Origin: a virus
Direction: 5' to 3' (one strand)
DNA length: 64,000 nt
Virus record (IMG/VR): IMGVR_UViG_3300005466_000025
Span: 1-64,000 of that record
Shown: piece by piece, positions 47,489 to 54,975 of the stretch
Layout of the letters: every line of letters begins with the position of its first letter
Position numbering within the stretch: the stretch's first letter is position 1
Made by a program: the position numbers and the translations under genes
The notes under the pieces: generated by a model
The model's input: only the letters and a program-made list of their open reading frames with translations
Told to the model about the DNA's origin: nothing
The model's database searches: none

Positions 47489-48318
47489 TGTTAATGTATA
47501 ACAGAAGGGGTAGGGCCACTGGTGAGAAAATCGCCATGGCCCTACAGCTTCCCGATGAGGTTCTAATTCGTTGGGGTAGTTCATTGAATCCCGAAGTCGA
47601 TGAGGATTATGAAAGGGTGATTAATTCCTCAGAGGCAATCCAGAATGCAACGGATAAACTTCTTTCACTTGAAATGATGAGTGAGGGTGGATTGAATGTC
47701 CCCGCATGGGATGAGAATCCGGAGAATTTGGTGGAGCAGTATGGCTATCCAATTCTTGGACGAAAGCTGCGTCATGCAAGGGGAAGTGATATCCAGTTTT
47801 GTCTACAGAAAAGGGATCACCGTAGACCACGGGATTTCTATACTGTATATATTCCAACAAACAGGGAGTATCGTGTTCATGTTGTTGGGGATCAGGCAGT
47901 AAGAGTACAGGCTAAATATCTGGACTTTCCAGAACAGAAAAAGGCTTGGATTAGGAATTATGAATCCGGCTATCGGTTCCGTAATCCGCGTCTCAGGATG
48001 CATCGTAGGCGGCTACAGGACGCAATTAGGGCCGTTTCTATATTAGGTCTGGACTTTGGGGCGGTTGATTTGATTGTCGGGGATGATAATGAGACATATA
48101 TTCTCGAAGTTAATACCGCACCTTCCTGCTCCCCATTGACAGGGGCATCCTACGTAAATGGGATCGCTAATCTGTTTGAACCCGGCGAAATCGAAGTTAA
48201 TTTGGAGCCACTACAGCTTCTAACTAGCGACGATGAAGATGGGGATTCAGAGGATGATGATGATTCCGATATCGAGGAGTATATAAGGGAGATGGAGAAT
48301 GCCGCAATTACCGCGTAA
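47488..48318 (+). CDS. RimK-like ATP-grasp ligase
   Basis: 276 aa, start overlapping the amidotransferase stop. ATP-grasp features: YPILGRKLRHARGSD, NREYRVHVVGDQAVRVQAK, then FGAVDLIVGDDNETYILEVN with the metal-binding D/E/N, and TAPSCSPL. Members form amide or thioester bonds through acyl-phosphates. The tail is acidic (DDEDGDSEDDDDSDIEE). With amidoligases and glutaminase it completes an amide-bond-forming set. Confidence 0.88.
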   Translation: MLMYNRRGRATGEKIAMALQLPDEVLIRWGSSLNPEVDEDYERVINSSEAIQNATDKLLSLEMMSEGGLNVPAWDENPENLVEQYGYPILGRKLRHARGSDIQFCLQKRDHRRPRDFYTVYIPTNREYRVHVVGDQAVRVQAKYLDFPEQKKAWIRNYESGYRFRNPRLRMHRRRLQDAIRAVSILGLDFGAVDLIVGDDNETYILEVNTAPSCSPLTGASYVNGIANLFEPGEIEVNLEPLQLLTSDDEDGDSEDDDDSDIEEYIREMENAAITA

Positions 48319-48505
48319 AAGGCAGATTCTTGAACAATATCCCATCAGTGGTCGGGATGAAATTGAGAAGAGAATCAAGGCCTGTGCAACAAATATCCAT
48401 TCCCCTTATTCCTGGTATAGGGAGGACGTTCGCAGACTATTGATCATGTGCGACTTCCTATATACGGAAAATATGCAGTTGAAAGATGAACAGGAGGAGG
48501 ATTAA
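48299..48505 (+). CDS. hypothetical protein
   Basis: 68 aa; overlaps the ATP-grasp gene by 20 nt, with GGGAGATGGAG upstream. Helical and charged (RDEIEKRIKACATNI). Possibly part of the same operon product. No family recognised. Confidence 0.6.
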   Translation: MPQLPRKRQILEQYPISGRDEIEKRIKACATNIHSPYSWYREDVRRLLIMCDFLYTENMQLKDEQEED

Positions 48506-48726
48506 TGTCAAATCTAGTTATTAGAACCGAGCCTGGACTTGCCTGGAAATATCGGGCCAAAGTCTATAAATCATATCTATGGGGTGCCATTATAATTCGC
48601 ACGGCTACGGCAATGGGATTCGGAAACACTGCCGAAGAAGCAATCCTGGATGCCAAAAATAAATATGTTCAGTGCGTTCCTAGTGGGGAATATTATAGAT
48701 CAGTAAAATGGGACGGGAGGCTTTAA
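48505..48726 (+). CDS. small W-strand/EEA-helix protein
   Basis: 73 aa; GGAGGAGG upstream. AWKYRAKVYKS, then GFGNTAEEAILDAKNKYV. The strand/helix pattern recurs in the proteins at 43857, 55970, 56271 and 57132. Function unknown. Confidence 0.65.
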   Translation: MSNLVIRTEPGLAWKYRAKVYKSYLWGAIIIRTATAMGFGNTAEEAILDAKNKYVQCVPSGEYYRSVKWDGRL

Positions 48727-48905
48727 TGTCATATCTATGTAAGCACGGATACATGTTTTCATCGTGTCAAACATGCGTTGCAATTGAGGAAGCCGTTGAG
48801 GAATTCCTAATGGCACCGCCTGAAACAACCGTGGAAGATGACTATATGTATGATGTTTATCTGGAAATGGATGAGCGTCGTCTCAGCGAAACGGAGGAGA
48901 ATTAA
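48726..48905 (+). CDS. 59-aa Cys-containing acidic protein
   Basis: Start ATG 48726 overlaps the previous stop. CKHGYMFSSCQTC may bind zinc; the rest is acidic. Confidence 0.6.
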   Translation: MSYLCKHGYMFSSCQTCVAIEEAVEEFLMAPPETTVEDDYMYDVYLEMDERRLSETEEN

Positions 48906-49229
48906 ATGAATTTCCTGGCCGTACTACAGACGGATAATTCCGAGTTTGTATGCCTTGGCAAGACTAAAAAGGCCGCAAAAGCTGGCGTATATGACGGATA
49001 TAATACATTCGTCAAAAAGCTTCTGGAAACGGAGCATAAGAATCCGCTACAGGATGTAACATCGGAATGGCTGGAATCACGGCTGGATAAATATTATCGT
49101 CATTTTCTTGGCGGTAAGGTAGGAATGGAAACCCTGGAACGAAAGTGGGAGCTAACCGTTCTTGAACTCACTTATGATACTTGTTATCGTGATGGGTATG
49201 AGACTCCCCGCCGGGAACAGGACTATTAA
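48906..49229 (+). CDS. hypothetical protein
   Basis: 107 aa; CGGAGGAGAATTAAATG. N-terminal part (FLAVLQTDNSEFVCLGKTKK, AAKAGVYDGY) again has strands followed by a K-T-K-K-A-A-K helix. Helical C-terminus. No family recognised. Confidence 0.65.
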   Translation: MNFLAVLQTDNSEFVCLGKTKKAAKAGVYDGYNTFVKKLLETEHKNPLQDVTSEWLESRLDKYYRHFLGGKVGMETLERKWELTVLELTYDTCYRDGYETPRREQDY

Positions 49230-49421
49230 ATGATCGTCAATATCATCTTGGTTTTTGACACAGATGAGATGGCGAAAGATGCAGATGATGGCGAATCCTA
49301 TGGTCTTCCTGATGTTCATCAAATTGCGGAGGAAACTAATATGGAATGGGCCGCAAATTATTATGGATATCAGGGGTACCGGGTGGAGGTAGCACAATGG
49401 AAGGAGACAATTGGAACCTAA
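49230..49421 (+). CDS. hypothetical protein
   Basis: 63 aa directly after the previous stop. IVNIILVFDTDEMAKDADDG suggests a small alpha/beta domain. No family recognised. Confidence 0.55.
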   Translation: MIVNIILVFDTDEMAKDADDGESYGLPDVHQIAEETNMEWAANYYGYQGYRVEVAQWKETIGT

Positions 49422-49974
49422 AATTCTACTAATCGTTGGACGATCAGAAACGGAGGATAGATTTCGCTCACAAATTGAGCGGACACTACCAAACGGGTTT
49501 GTTATTGAAGGGATTCATTCACTTGGTGAGTTCTATGAATCCGACAATAAGGATCGGTTTATTGCGTTTGTATCGTGTCTAGATGAGGAGCTTTTCAATG
49601 AGAGCTTTGACGCAATTGTTCGCAAGGCTAGGGCTAATTCTTTCGGTGCAAACCCATTTGACAACATCTCAGATGCGTTCGAATATGCAACGAATGAATA
49701 CAACTTCGAATCAGATGATTCTGCCAGAGAGGAACGATATACAGAACTAAGGGAAAGGTTCCCTCTATTTTCGGCAGAGGAATGGGAGCAAATTCAAATC
49801 TTTGACTCCCTATATCATACCGGGAAGGTCCAGCCAATTCGTGCCAGATTCAATGATGAGACAGTAGTTGTATTGGCTCATATTACGGCGGGTGCGGATG
49901 AAGTTAGGGTAACGCCAATGATGGTACTTATCACTGACGATATCCATAACGATCTGGAAATTCCCTTTGCCTAA
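49411..49974 (+). CDS. hypothetical alpha/beta protein
   Basis: 187 aa from TTG 49411 with AAGGAG upstream. EPKILLIVGRSETEDRF at the start looks like a Rossmann-type beta-alpha unit. The C-terminus is beta-rich (PIRARFNDETVVVLAHITAG). No family recognised. Confidence 0.65.
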   Translation: MEPKILLIVGRSETEDRFRSQIERTLPNGFVIEGIHSLGEFYESDNKDRFIAFVSCLDEELFNESFDAIVRKARANSFGANPFDNISDAFEYATNEYNFESDDSAREERYTELRERFPLFSAEEWEQIQIFDSLYHTGKVQPIRARFNDETVVVLAHITAGADEVRVTPMMVLITDDIHNDLEIPFA

Positions 49975-49985
49975 GGAGGTTCAAA

Positions 49986-50297
49986 ATCTCTAAAATCTAC
50001 TTGAAACTAGTCGTTGAGGAAATCGCAGATGATGCAGCAGTGGAAGCATTATTTGAGGAGCTAGAAACCTACCCATGGATTAGAACCGCCAGCATTTCAT
50101 TCGGCGGTATGTTCGGGGAAACTAGGAAGAAGGATTTCTATGTTGACCGAATCTTTGAAGGGGTATTGCCTCGCGTAGTAGTGCAGCAATTCGAAATCAA
50201 GCGTCTTGATAGGAATAGAATTCGTAGACTTATCAGGAGCTATGAGCAAAAGGCAATCGAGCTAAAGGAGCAACTAAAGGGTCTTGAGCATTCTTGA
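49986..50297 (+). CDS. hypothetical protein with ATC start codon
   Basis: AGGAGG (49974-49979) is followed by 6 nt and an in-frame ATC (49986), giving SKIYLKLVVEEIADDAAVEA as a natural N-terminus (103 aa). TTG 50001 is in frame but lies 21 nt from the ribosome site. Alpha/beta, with a helical C-terminus (YEQKAIELKEQLKGL). Confidence 0.6.
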   Translation: MSKIYLKLVVEEIADDAAVEALFEELETYPWIRTASISFGGMFGETRKKDFYVDRIFEGVLPRVVVQQFEIKRLDRNRIRRLIRSYEQKAIELKEQLKGLEHS

Positions 50298-50646
50298 GAA
50301 GAACTCATATAAAATAGAGGAACTTAGAACCATTAAGGACCTCCGGGATATCTATAACTCTCATACACCAAAAAGTGCCTGGCTTTTTCTGTCCCTAGTT
50401 GGATTTCATGGGACAAGTCTGACGCTGGATGATCTTGAATTGATTCTGGAAAATCAATCCAATATCACTGAGTCCGTGAATGGAAGATGGTGGATCACTA
50501 TTCTGGTGGTCTATCCACTGAGAACATCGGTTTCCATTCTTGAATTCGGGGATATCATGATTGACTCCGAGGACATTCAATGGCTCAGGGAAAAGGTCAG
50601 GGAAACCCTGGTAGAAGTGGAGGCATCTCAATATGGAAACACCTAA
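50284..50646 (+). CDS. hypothetical protein
   Basis: 120 aa from TTG 50284 inside the previous gene, AAAGGGTC upstream. Alternating helix and strand. No family recognised. Confidence 0.6.
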   Translation: MSILEKNSYKIEELRTIKDLRDIYNSHTPKSAWLFLSLVGFHGTSLTLDDLELILENQSNITESVNGRWWITILVVYPLRTSVSILEFGDIMIDSEDIQWLREKVRETLVEVEASQYGNT

Positions 50647-50911
50647 GACAATGTTGTTTAGGGCTGAGAGGGAAATGGCAAACGAAATCGAAGTCAATAT
50701 TCCTGAGCTTCGCAATATGTTCGGGGATACTTGGCGTAATTTGGTTAATCCGCCTGATTACTATGATGATGATCAGGATGGATATGAGGATGATATTGAG
50801 GAATTCGTCAAGGAGGTTCTCTATGGAAATGGGGAGGAAATTGACGGTGTTTCTCGGATTGGCGGAAATGAAACAGATGGTGTGTTCTACATGAGAATCA
50901 GAAACTTCTAA
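50633..50911 (+). CDS. acidic hypothetical protein
   Basis: 92 aa. The middle is very acidic (YYDDDQDGYEDDIEEFVKEV). GGAGG upstream; shares a base with the zincin start. Confidence 0.6.
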   Translation: METPKTMLFRAEREMANEIEVNIPELRNMFGDTWRNLVNPPDYYDDDQDGYEDDIEEFVKEVLYGNGEEIDGVSRIGGNETDGVFYMRIRNF

Positions 50912-51444
50912 TGGGAATGAAAACTGAGCTACAGGAGCATCTTTCATTTCTGGCGGAAACCCTAGGTTGTAGATTGGATCAGCCGGGAATTGATACCCCC
51001 GGAATGATGTATGTTGAATTTGGATATGTGGAAGGGCCTAAGCTCTCCCGAGAAATCACAAATTCCTATTCAAATCTACAGTCACGATACATGGTGAATA
51101 TGCATGAGCTAGGGCACTTTGCACGCGGCCATACGCAGGGCCGTCCGCCTATGCAAAACAAAAGGTGGTATTTCACCAACGGGGTTTTAAAAAGTGAGGC
51201 GGAAGCCTGGGAATGGGCGATGGATAATTCCATTCTATCCGCCTATGAGAACGACACTAAATCCTTCATGTGGGAGCGATGTATGGGTTCATATTATCGA
51301 GGCTCCCAGATGGACGGATACACCCGAAATGATAACCGTCTATTCAATGGGAATAGGCATCACGTTGCATTCAAATGGGATCGCCCGGATGAGTATTTCT
51401 GGGAAGTAAAGGAGAGACTAAGTGGAGCAGCTACCTACGCTTAA
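50911..51444 (+). CDS. HExxH zinc metallopeptidase-like protein (ImmA/IrrE type)
   Basis: 177 aa. YMVNMHELGHFARGH gives HELGH with a further GH, and SEAEAWEWAMDN supplies the downstream Glu helix expected for IrrE/ImmA-like zincins. ImmA-type enzymes cleave phage or host repressors. Here it could disarm a host regulator, or process a phage protein. Second zincin of the window besides 33035. Confidence 0.8.
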   Translation: MGMKTELQEHLSFLAETLGCRLDQPGIDTPGMMYVEFGYVEGPKLSREITNSYSNLQSRYMVNMHELGHFARGHTQGRPPMQNKRWYFTNGVLKSEAEAWEWAMDNSILSAYENDTKSFMWERCMGSYYRGSQMDGYTRNDNRLFNGNRHHVAFKWDRPDEYFWEVKERLSGAATYA

Positions 51445-51631
51445 GGCAAGATTCAGATATGACGGATTTGTCCGTCATCTGGAAAATGTCACCCTTGAGC
51501 CATTAAAAAGCACGCTCATTGGCATGGAAGTAAGGAAAGGGGGAATGTTCTCAAACAAAATCAAGAGATATTCTTTTGACAAAATTGATCATCCCCTTGA
51601 ATTTTCTAGGGAAGGAGAGGCAGATGAATAA
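51422..51631 (+). CDS. hypothetical protein
   Basis: 69 aa from GTG 51422. Basic beta-rich sequence (LKARFRYDGFVRHLENVTL). No family recognised. Confidence 0.55.
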   Translation: MEQLPTLKARFRYDGFVRHLENVTLEPLKSTLIGMEVRKGGMFSNKIKRYSFDKIDHPLEFSREGEADE

Positions 51632-52043
51632 TCAGGAGGCATACGAACTAATCTTTGATTGGCTTGCCCGACCAGGGGCAACTAAGTGCATGAAGGAAAG
51701 AGTGATTGGAGTAGGACAAGTTTGTGCCTATTCTGATGGAAAAGGCAATCATTGTGCCATTGGTGGCCCTATGAAGAATATCCTCGACCTAAAAATTGTG
51801 GATTATGCGGACGAAGAAGGAGAAATGATTATTGGAGATTATGAGGGCTCAATTGTGGAATTGATGGGATGGGCACCTGAAGTTGATGCATTTTGGGATG
51901 GTGTTGATATTGACTTTCTTGAATCAGCACAAACATGCCATGATGCTCCACTCCAAGATGAAGATTGGCAGAATGAGGCCCTAACAAGTCTAAATGCACA
52001 GGCTTCTAGTTTCGATCTAAAACTAAAGAAGATTCCCGCATGA
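51624..52043 (+). CDS. hypothetical protein with conserved-looking DxxGxxCAIGG segment
   Basis: 139 aa from ATG 51624 (GGAGAGG upstream). AYSDGKGNHCAIGGPM is reminiscent of small phage/bacterial proteins of unknown function that carry C-A-x-G. Acidic C-terminal half. No assigned function. Confidence 0.6.
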   Translation: MNNQEAYELIFDWLARPGATKCMKERVIGVGQVCAYSDGKGNHCAIGGPMKNILDLKIVDYADEEGEMIIGDYEGSIVELMGWAPEVDAFWDGVDIDFLESAQTCHDAPLQDEDWQNEALTSLNAQASSFDLKLKKIPA

Positions 52044-52255
52044 CAGTAAGGGAAGAGGCAATTGCTCGGCAGATTAGATTCAGTAATCTGGACTTTGAGG
52101 ATATTTTCAAAGCGGAGGGAATTGATTTCTACTCCCTCTCAGAGGATGAATGGCGATCCTTTGAAAATATGTTCATGGAAGGTATTCAATGGTCAGAAGT
52201 GGCGAGTATTGCCGCCTCAACCATTAAATTCCATAGGGATGCCGACACAATCTAA
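52040..52255 (+). CDS. hypothetical protein, last gene of the operon
   Basis: 71 aa, ATGA overlap. Helical (LDFEDIFKAEGIDFYSLSEDEW). Followed by a strong terminator. Confidence 0.6.
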   Translation: MTVREEAIARQIRFSNLDFEDIFKAEGIDFYSLSEDEWRSFENMFMEGIQWSEVASIAASTIKFHRDADTI

Positions 52256-52262
52256 ATAACAT

Positions 52263-52304
52263 TAGCGGCCCTGGGACTAATACTCCTGGGGCCGCTATTT
52301 TTTT
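52263..52304 (+). terminator. strong intrinsic terminator
   Basis: A 14-bp stem (52263-52276 with 52284-52297) is followed by seven T. It closes the long plus-strand operon. Confidence 0.95.
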
Positions 52305-52305
52305 G

Positions 52306-52314
52306 TGCTAAAAT
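52306..52314 (+). promoter_or_regulatory. extended -10 promoter directly after terminator
   Basis: TGC-TAAAAT follows the T-run by one base. The start of transcription would be near 52321, leaving a 30-nt leader with GAAAGGA for the gene at 52353. Confidence 0.6.
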
Positions 52315-52352
52315 CCATTCAGAATTACTAAACAATTCAGAAAGGATTAAGA

Positions 52353-53258
52353 ATGGCAACCCCAACAGGAATTCACAGAATGCTTCAAAGTGGATACTGG
52401 ATCAATACTGTATTTCCACAGTTTAAGGCCAAGTATCCAATTGATGCAGGAAAGATTGAAAGCGAACAAAAGGGAGTTAAAAAGCCCCTTCCTGCGTCTG
52501 ATTTTGCAAAGGGTGTAGTGGAGGAAATACGTGCCCACCCTTTAACCCTACCCCCTAGCACAAATTTTGGCATTTGGGATAAGCCAACGGTAATGTTGCA
52601 CAACCCTAGGGGTGGAGTCGAATATCAGGAGGAACAAGTTAAATATTTCGGCTCAGCTATGTGCGACGTAAATGGAATTGATCCAAATGATCCCCAAAGC
52701 ACCTGGGCACCATATAAGACTAGGGCCACAAATGTCGGTCTTAAAACAGTTGATTGGCAGCACTGCCACACATATCCAATGGTCCAGGACCTACTCAATA
52801 AATTCAAGCAGAATCCTCTTAAGACAGGCGGATTGAATCTTGAGAGCATTGTGTTTGAGGGATTGAAGCCTAACATCCTGGCGCAAATGATTGACGACAC
52901 ATTGGGAACCGATGTTATTTTGGGAATCCCAACATTGGGATGGATGGATGGAATTGATTGGTCGGCGCTGAGCCGCCATGTATTCCAGCTTGAATTTTTC
53001 CTCAACGACCCAGTGCCGGATTGGATCGGTATACCGGACGTTGAACTATGTAAGCAAATGGCATATCACGCCAGGGAGGATTGTGGGGTTAGAAAGCTAA
53101 CAATGGTTTGTGGAATATATGATGCCTCATCATACAATCCCCTTGCCAGAACTCTAACATCATCCCAGTACAAATCCATTATTGCGGCTGCGGGAGAACG
53201 ATTTGGAGGCATTTATTTGGGCGATAACAATGGCCCAAACTATTCACAATGGGCATAA
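52353..53258 (+). CDS. 301-aa protein of unknown function
   Basis: It begins MATPTGIHRMLQSGYW. Repeated beta-alpha units, with strand ends such as VMLHNPRGG, TDVILGIPTLGWMDG, LTMVCGIYD and GGIYLGDNNG, suggest a TIM-barrel of the glycoside-hydrolase kind, but no catalytic motif is certain. It has its own terminator-flanked transcription unit, which implies a separately regulated product. Confidence 0.65.
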   Translation: MATPTGIHRMLQSGYWINTVFPQFKAKYPIDAGKIESEQKGVKKPLPASDFAKGVVEEIRAHPLTLPPSTNFGIWDKPTVMLHNPRGGVEYQEEQVKYFGSAMCDVNGIDPNDPQSTWAPYKTRATNVGLKTVDWQHCHTYPMVQDLLNKFKQNPLKTGGLNLESIVFEGLKPNILAQMIDDTLGTDVILGIPTLGWMDGIDWSALSRHVFQLEFFLNDPVPDWIGIPDVELCKQMAYHAREDCGVRKLTMVCGIYDASSYNPLARTLTSSQYKSIIAAAGERFGGIYLGDNNGPNYSQWA

Positions 53259-53405
53259 GAATAGGGCGAAAAGAGGGGTTACGGCACCCTCTAGAGTGCC
53301 TCTGTGCGGCTATAGGCGCTTGTCTGCGGCCATGCAAAACACATGGGCGGTAAGGGCGTCACTAGGGGTTTGTTTGAGCGCAGGCGGCCTTAGAAAATGA
53401 GCGTA
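53259..53405 (+). ncRNA. GC-rich structured gap, possible small RNA
   Basis: The 170-bp gap after the 301-aa gene is clearly GC-richer than the flanks and contains GGCAC/GTGCC (about 53283-53300) and GCGC-rich pairings. No gene with a ribosome site fits. It may be a 3' untranslated structured element or a small RNA. Confidence 0.3.
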
Positions 53406-53428
53406 TAAAGAAATGCTATAATACTATA
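53406..53428 (+). promoter_or_regulatory. extended -10 leaderless promoter
   Basis: TGC-TATAAT (53414-53422) is followed by 6 nt and ATG 53429. Confidence 0.7.
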
Positions 53429-53713
53429 ATGAAAAAGCCAACAAGAAAGGACTATGATGCCTTTAGGTGGCTTCCACTTGATCAGTGGAATACGGATAAG
53501 CTATTGGGTCCAATCATGGGAGGGACAATCTGTTGCAAGATTTGCGACACATACATTGCAATGATGGACTCCAAAACCCATGTTGAAAAACACGTCGCCG
53601 TCAGAAAACGGCAGCTTGCTGATGATAAAAAGAAGGCAAGTGCCGCAAGGGCGGAGGCAATGAGACTGGCTAGGGAAGAGAAAAAGAGGAAGAAACTGGC
53701 CGGCAATTTGTAA
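53429..53713 (+). CDS. C2H2-like zinc-finger protein with basic tail
   Basis: 94 aa. CKICDTYIAMMDSKTHVEKH fits C-x2-C-x12-H-x3-H. The C-terminal half is a basic Ala/Lys helix (KKKASAARAEAMRLAREEKK). No ribosome site; probable leaderless start. Confidence 0.7.
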   Translation: MKKPTRKDYDAFRWLPLDQWNTDKLLGPIMGGTICCKICDTYIAMMDSKTHVEKHVAVRKRQLADDKKKASAARAEAMRLAREEKKRKKLAGNL

Positions 53714-53732
53714 GCTAAAAAGGAGGGCTCTT

Positions 53733-54218
53733 ATTTTAATTAAAAGAAAAAATAGAATTTTTATTTTTATTATTTTGTGTGTTGTATTATTATTTTCATT
53801 TGCTAGATCGGCAACCGCCTCAAGTAAGGCGGAAATCAAGAAGATCAATAGATATCTACAATCAACACCGATGAGAGGGACAGGTAAAATAATTGTCAAT
53901 CAGTCCAGAAAATACAAGATCAACCCCACTTTCGTTGTTGCAGTTGCAGGAAAGGAATCGAGTTTTGGAGCAGCATCTTGCAGCAGCAATCCAAAAAACG
54001 TTTGGGGACTCGGAGCTTGCAACAGAGCTTGGAGAACTCCTGAATTCAAATCCTGGATACAGGCTATCAATTATTTTGTCCGTTTTATTGACGGAAGATG
54101 GCCCAGTGCTAATAACCCATTCGAATTCTATGGATACTGCCAGGGGTGCGAGTATGAGTGGGGGAGCGCAGTTTCAACTCATATGCGAAACATTACCGGA
54201 AGCACAAGAGTAAGATGA
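53733..54218 (+). CDS. secreted lysozyme-like protein with ATT start
   Basis: 161 aa if started at ATT 53733, which lies 6 nt after AGGAGG (53721-53726). This start gives a full signal peptide (KRKNR, then IFIFIILCVVLLFSFA and RSATA). A TTG at 53775 has no ribosome site and would cut off the basic N-region. The mature part resembles lysozyme/glucosaminidase-type domains (TFVVAVAGKESSFGAASCSS, KNVWGLG, SWIQAINYFVRFI), where E in KESSFG is the likely catalytic Glu. It would be exported through Sec and act on the wall. Confidence 0.75.
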   Translation: MLIKRKNRIFIFIILCVVLLFSFARSATASSKAEIKKINRYLQSTPMRGTGKIIVNQSRKYKINPTFVVAVAGKESSFGAASCSSNPKNVWGLGACNRAWRTPEFKSWIQAINYFVRFIDGRWPSANNPFEFYGYCQGCEYEWGSAVSTHMRNITGSTRVR

Positions 54219-54421
54219 GAGCAGAAGAGGAAATAAGACGGTTCTATAAGGATTATGTCCTTAGATTCGCAAAGTCCAAGCTAACAGGAAAGGAAGTTGC
54301 GGCTCAACAATATTTTGGAGCCGCCGTAGCCTGTGGCAGAATTTTAGGTAAGGATATGAAGAGAATTAAAAAGGATTTTGGGATAGCCGAGGATCACTAT
54401 CGCAGAGAGGGACTGGATTAA
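54215..54421 (+). CDS. hypothetical helical protein
   Basis: 68 aa from ATG 54215, ATGA overlap. Basic helices (EEEIRRFYKDYVLRFAKSKL). Its stop overlaps the convergent glycosyltransferase by 4 nt. Confidence 0.6.
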   Translation: MRAEEEIRRFYKDYVLRFAKSKLTGKEVAAQQYFGAAVACGRILGKDMKRIKKDFGIAEDHYRREGLD

Positions 54422-54975
54422 ACTCCGGTCCCTCTCTTTTCAAAGTACACCTTCATATTCTTGTCAAAATGCTCCTGCTCCCCGATTTGTTTCATGGTGA
54501 GTCCACCACCATTTAAATGATGGACAACGACAGTCTCAATGTGCGCCATGGCTATTTCACTTTCCCATAGGCGGTCATGTAGATCATCGTCCTCCCAATA
54601 TCCGCCTTCAAACCTCTCATCGAAGAAATCCCCATATTTCTCATATATGTCCTCATAAATGATTCTAGGGACGCAGAAGAATGACCGTGGAAGGGTATCC
54701 CGTGGATCAGGAATCACCCTGGGCGTAGTGATGGCATTATTAATTGCCAAATCCCGCAATGTGCCATTTGTAAGCCATGTATCATTATTTGCCACAATAA
54801 TATGATCCCCGGATGCAAGTCTCATGCCTAAATTAACTGAGGCACCGTATCCCAAGCCGTCATTGGCTACAATAATTAATTCATCATGGCCCACAAGGGA
54901 GTTCACGCACTTTTTAAGCATGAAATCAACATCCTTCAATCCATACATGTGAGGCACGACCACGCTAAGCTTCAT
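54418..54975 (-). CDS. glycosyltransferase family 2
   Basis: 185 aa. KLSVVVPHMYG at the start, then ASVNLGMRLASGDHIIVANND with the D-x-D-like metal motif (ANNDTWL), and EGGYWEDDDLHDRLW with the catalytic-base region. A compact GT-A fold. Overlaps the FkbM-like gene by 11 nt. Confidence 0.85.
   Translation of the reverse strand: MKLSVVVPHMYGLKDVDFMLKKCVNSLVGHDELIIVANDGLGYGASVNLGMRLASGDHIIVANNDTWLTNGTLRDLAINNAITTPRVIPDPRDTLPRSFFCVPRIIYEDIYEKYGDFFDERFEGGYWEDDDLHDRLWESEIAMAHIETVVVHHLNGGGLTMKQIGEQEHFDKNMKVYFEKRGTGV

Noticed and set aside
53893-54213. 106-aa frame overlapping the secreted lysozyme-like gene
   Set aside because: Same strand, other frame; the lysozyme frame has a ribosome site, a signal peptide and a catalytic motif, while this one has none.
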